Assembly: GCA_003136295.1 (NCBI GenBank)
Contig: PLDZ01000069.1
Location: 1-5,872, forward strand
Source of the DNA: Candidatus Dormiibacterota bacterium
GTDB lineage: Bacteria; Chloroflexota; Dormibacteria; Aeolococcales; Aeolococcaceae
Direction of reading: 5' to 3'
DNA: 5,872 nucleotides
Shown here: piece after piece, positions 4,973 through 5,872 of the stretch
Layout: each line of letters starts with the position of its first letter
Position numbering within the stretch: position 1 is the stretch's first letter
Program-made: the position numbers and the translations under genes
The notes under the pieces: generated by a model
Databases searched by the model: none
What the model was told of the DNA's origin: nothing
Seen by the model: the letters and a program-made list of their open reading frames with translations, nothing else

Positions 4973-5365
4973 ATGATCCGCCGCTACAAGACCGGCGAAA
5001 ACCTGGCGACCATAGGCGCCGGCTTCGGAGTCACGCGAGAGCGCGTGCGCCAGGTTGTGAAGCAGTCCGGTGCCCACATGCCCTGGGAGTACAAATGCGC
5101 GGTCGACGGGTGCCTCACGTCGCGGACGCCGATGCGGTACTGCCATAGCCACCAGCGCCGCCTCGAGCTTTATGGGGATCCGCTCGGCTCGCGCCCACTC
5201 CTCTTGCACCAGCACGGCACGGTCAGCTGCTATCGCGACGGAGGCTGCCGCTGTGACCTCTGTCGCACGGCGAATGCGGACAGGAGGCGCGAGTATCAGC
5301 ATCGCGTGCATCCCGAGATGCGGCGGTACCAGGGTCGACCGAAAGGCCAGGCAAAGCCCCCCTAA
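4973..5365 (+). CDS. HTH (sigma region 4-like) protein with two Cys-rich zinc fingers
   Basis: A 130-residue protein from ATG 4973. Residues 3-32 ('RRYKTGENLATIGAGFGV' then 'TRERVRQVVKQS') match the helix-turn-helix of sigma-70 region 4, whose hallmark is GVTRERVRQ. A first zinc finger follows: C42-x4-C47, C57-x2-H60, then 'YGDP' at 67-70, the pattern seen in actinobacterial and actinophage HNH-associated fingers. A second is 'HGTVSCYRDGGCRCDLCRTA' at 81-100, with H81, C86, C92, C94 and C97, followed by a basic tail. It is probably a DNA-binding cytoplasmic protein of phage or mobile-element origin; no nuclease catalytic motif is present. No clear Shine-Dalgarno precedes 4973, and the frame probably once began at 4910, so the gene may be decaying. 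A long antisense frame covers this locus but has no family signature. Confidence 0.72.
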   Translation: MIRRYKTGENLATIGAGFGVTRERVRQVVKQSGAHMPWEYKCAVDGCLTSRTPMRYCHSHQRRLELYGDPLGSRPLLLHQHGTVSCYRDGGCRCDLCRTANADRRREYQHRVHPEMRRYQGRPKGQAKPP

Positions 5366-5447
5366 CGGCCCAGCGCCCGGTATCGCTCCAGGGGATGAGG
5401 GAGTGCATTGTCTGCCTTGCACGGCCCAATGGCGAGCATAGCCCTCC

Positions 5448-5464
5448 CTGACGCGGTGCGTCAG
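5448..5464. other. Perfect 7-bp inverted repeat between the two zinc-finger genes
   Basis: CTGACGC (5448-5454) and GCGTCAG (5458-5464) are separated by GGT. There is no T-run, so it could be an operator, an mRNA hairpin or a weak terminator of the 4973-5365 gene. It lies 27 nt before the preferred start of the small zinc-ribbon gene. Confidence 0.35.
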
Positions 5465-5491
5465 ACCGTAGACAGCACATATCCTTTTGGG

Positions 5492-5668
5492 ATGTCCTAC
5501 TCGCCAGGCGGTGAACACGTGGCAAGGACCGGAGAGATGTGCTTACGGATCGGAACGTGGGAAGGCGGCGATGTTCACCACGACTTGACCGACATCAAGG
5601 CTGGGCAGACGTTTCCCGCCTGCCCCACCTGTGGTCGAGCCATCGGCTTGACGTATCTTCACGAGTGA
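5492..5668 (+). CDS. Small zinc-ribbon protein (58 aa)
   Basis: The product reads 'SYSPGGEHVARTGEMCLRI' near its start, then 'DVHHDLTDIKAGQTFPACP' and 'TCGRAIGLTYLHE'. This resembles a widespread family of tiny bacterial proteins with the layout 'pG..v..tG.Y....H..H...l..Ge.FPpC..CG..v.f.L', in which a CPxCG knuckle (C44, C47) and upstream His residues (H29, H30) probably bind one zinc. No function is established for these proteins. ATG 5492 fits the family start (a few residues before the pG motif). The frame can also begin at ATG 5429 or TTG 5408, giving up to 86 residues, but those starts have no ribosome site and would place the hairpin at 5448-5464 in the coding sequence. Confidence 0.6.
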   Translation: MSYSPGGEHVARTGEMCLRIGTWEGGDVHHDLTDIKAGQTFPACPTCGRAIGLTYLHE

Positions 5669-5831
5669 ACCGCATGAGCCGCCAATGCATTGAGGGCCGG
5701 GCAGCCGGAAGGAATGTGGAGTGGCTCACCCGACCCCTTAGGCGACAGCACAGACAGTCGAGGTCGGCGGTGCCGGTCCCAGAGAAAGGCGTCACACCAC
5801 TGTCCCGTAACCACTCAGCGGCCTCGTTCGC
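5669..5831. other. No supported gene
   Basis: Neither strand carries a recognisable protein, tRNA or promoter here. A minus-strand frame is open from the window edge (5872) down to 5595 ('SLHANEAAEWLRDSGVTPF' within it) and might be the tail of a gene starting outside the window, but it shows no family and runs over the end of the zinc-ribbon gene. Confidence 0.3.
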
Positions 5832-5832
5832 A

Positions 5833-5871
5833 TGAAGCGAGACCCCCGACGCGATGCCAGGGGCCTCTTCA
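5833..5871 (+). terminator. Imperfect long hairpin at the window edge, possible terminator
   Basis: The plus strand can fold as TGAA/TTCA (5833-5836 with 5868-5871), a 2-nt bulge, GAG/CTC (5839-5841 with 5865-5867), an A-C mismatch and CCCC/GGGG (5843-5846 with 5860-5863), around a 13-nt loop. The sequence after the stem is outside the window, so a U-tract cannot be checked. Confidence 0.35.
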
Positions 5872-5872
5872 G

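Noticed and set aside
4880..5518. Long minus-strand open frame (212 codons) opposite the HTH/zinc-finger gene
   Set aside because: The plus strand encodes an HTH and two orderly sets of zinc ligands. The minus-strand product has no family pattern and is explained as a mirror of GC-rich codons.
5832..5872. ATG 5832 as the start of a plus-strand gene leaving the window
   Set aside because: Only 13 codons are visible, there is no ribosome site, and the same bases form a hairpin.
5669..5872. tRNA gene suggested by a GTTCG-like loop near 5826
   Set aside because: No acceptor, anticodon or T-stem pairing can be built around it on either strand.

Overview
This is a high-GC bacterial window, visibly well above 60 % G+C with strongly GC-biased third codon positions. 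It is probably from a soil or freshwater actinobacterium, or a Chloroflexota/Dormibacterota-like lineage. The main support is the family content: a DUF4232 lipoprotein-like sensor, a nitroreductase with an 'APSAGFSQ' motif, an ArsR-AHSA1 pair with DUF899, and zinc fingers with 'RYC..H' and 'CRCDLC' motifs, all typical of actinobacterial genomes and their phages. The lineage is inferred, because no rRNA or tRNA is present.

Positions 1-2000, minus strand: a four-gene operon read right to left. It encodes an SRPBCC/AHSA1-like protein, an ArsR-type repressor overlapping it by 14 nt, a DUF2182 membrane protein 10 nt further on, and a DUF899 thioredoxin-like protein cut by the window edge. Upstream are two 20-bp palindromes built from one half-site (ATGCAAC/GTTGCAT), about four helical turns apart. 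They bracket a plausible promoter whose -10 is so close to the ATG that the mRNA is probably leaderless. This looks like an autoregulated stress or ligand-response operon.

Positions 2041-2845: a nitroreductase on the minus strand, then about 175 bp of intergenic DNA before a divergent plus-strand locus.

Positions 2846-4259, plus strand: an ECF sigma factor followed almost without a gap by a single-pass membrane protein with a Pro/Ser/Thr-rich stalk and an extracytoplasmic DUF4232 domain, presumably its anti-sigma or sensor partner. The sigma frame is interrupted by an amber codon exactly where the family usually has Trp (…DLRP-TAG-FLAIV…). TAG ends three other frames in the window, so recoding is unlikely. 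A pseudogene or a sequence error is the simplest reading.

Positions 4260-5872: a gene-poor stretch with short unrecognised frames, an HTH/double-zinc-finger protein (4973-5365), a small zinc-ribbon protein (5492-5668) and several hairpins. The HTH/zinc-finger frame also appears to carry an in-frame TGA where its N-terminus should continue from an upstream ATG. This part looks like a decaying mobile-element or prophage remnant.

I found no rRNA, tRNA, CRISPR array, insertion sequence or replication origin.
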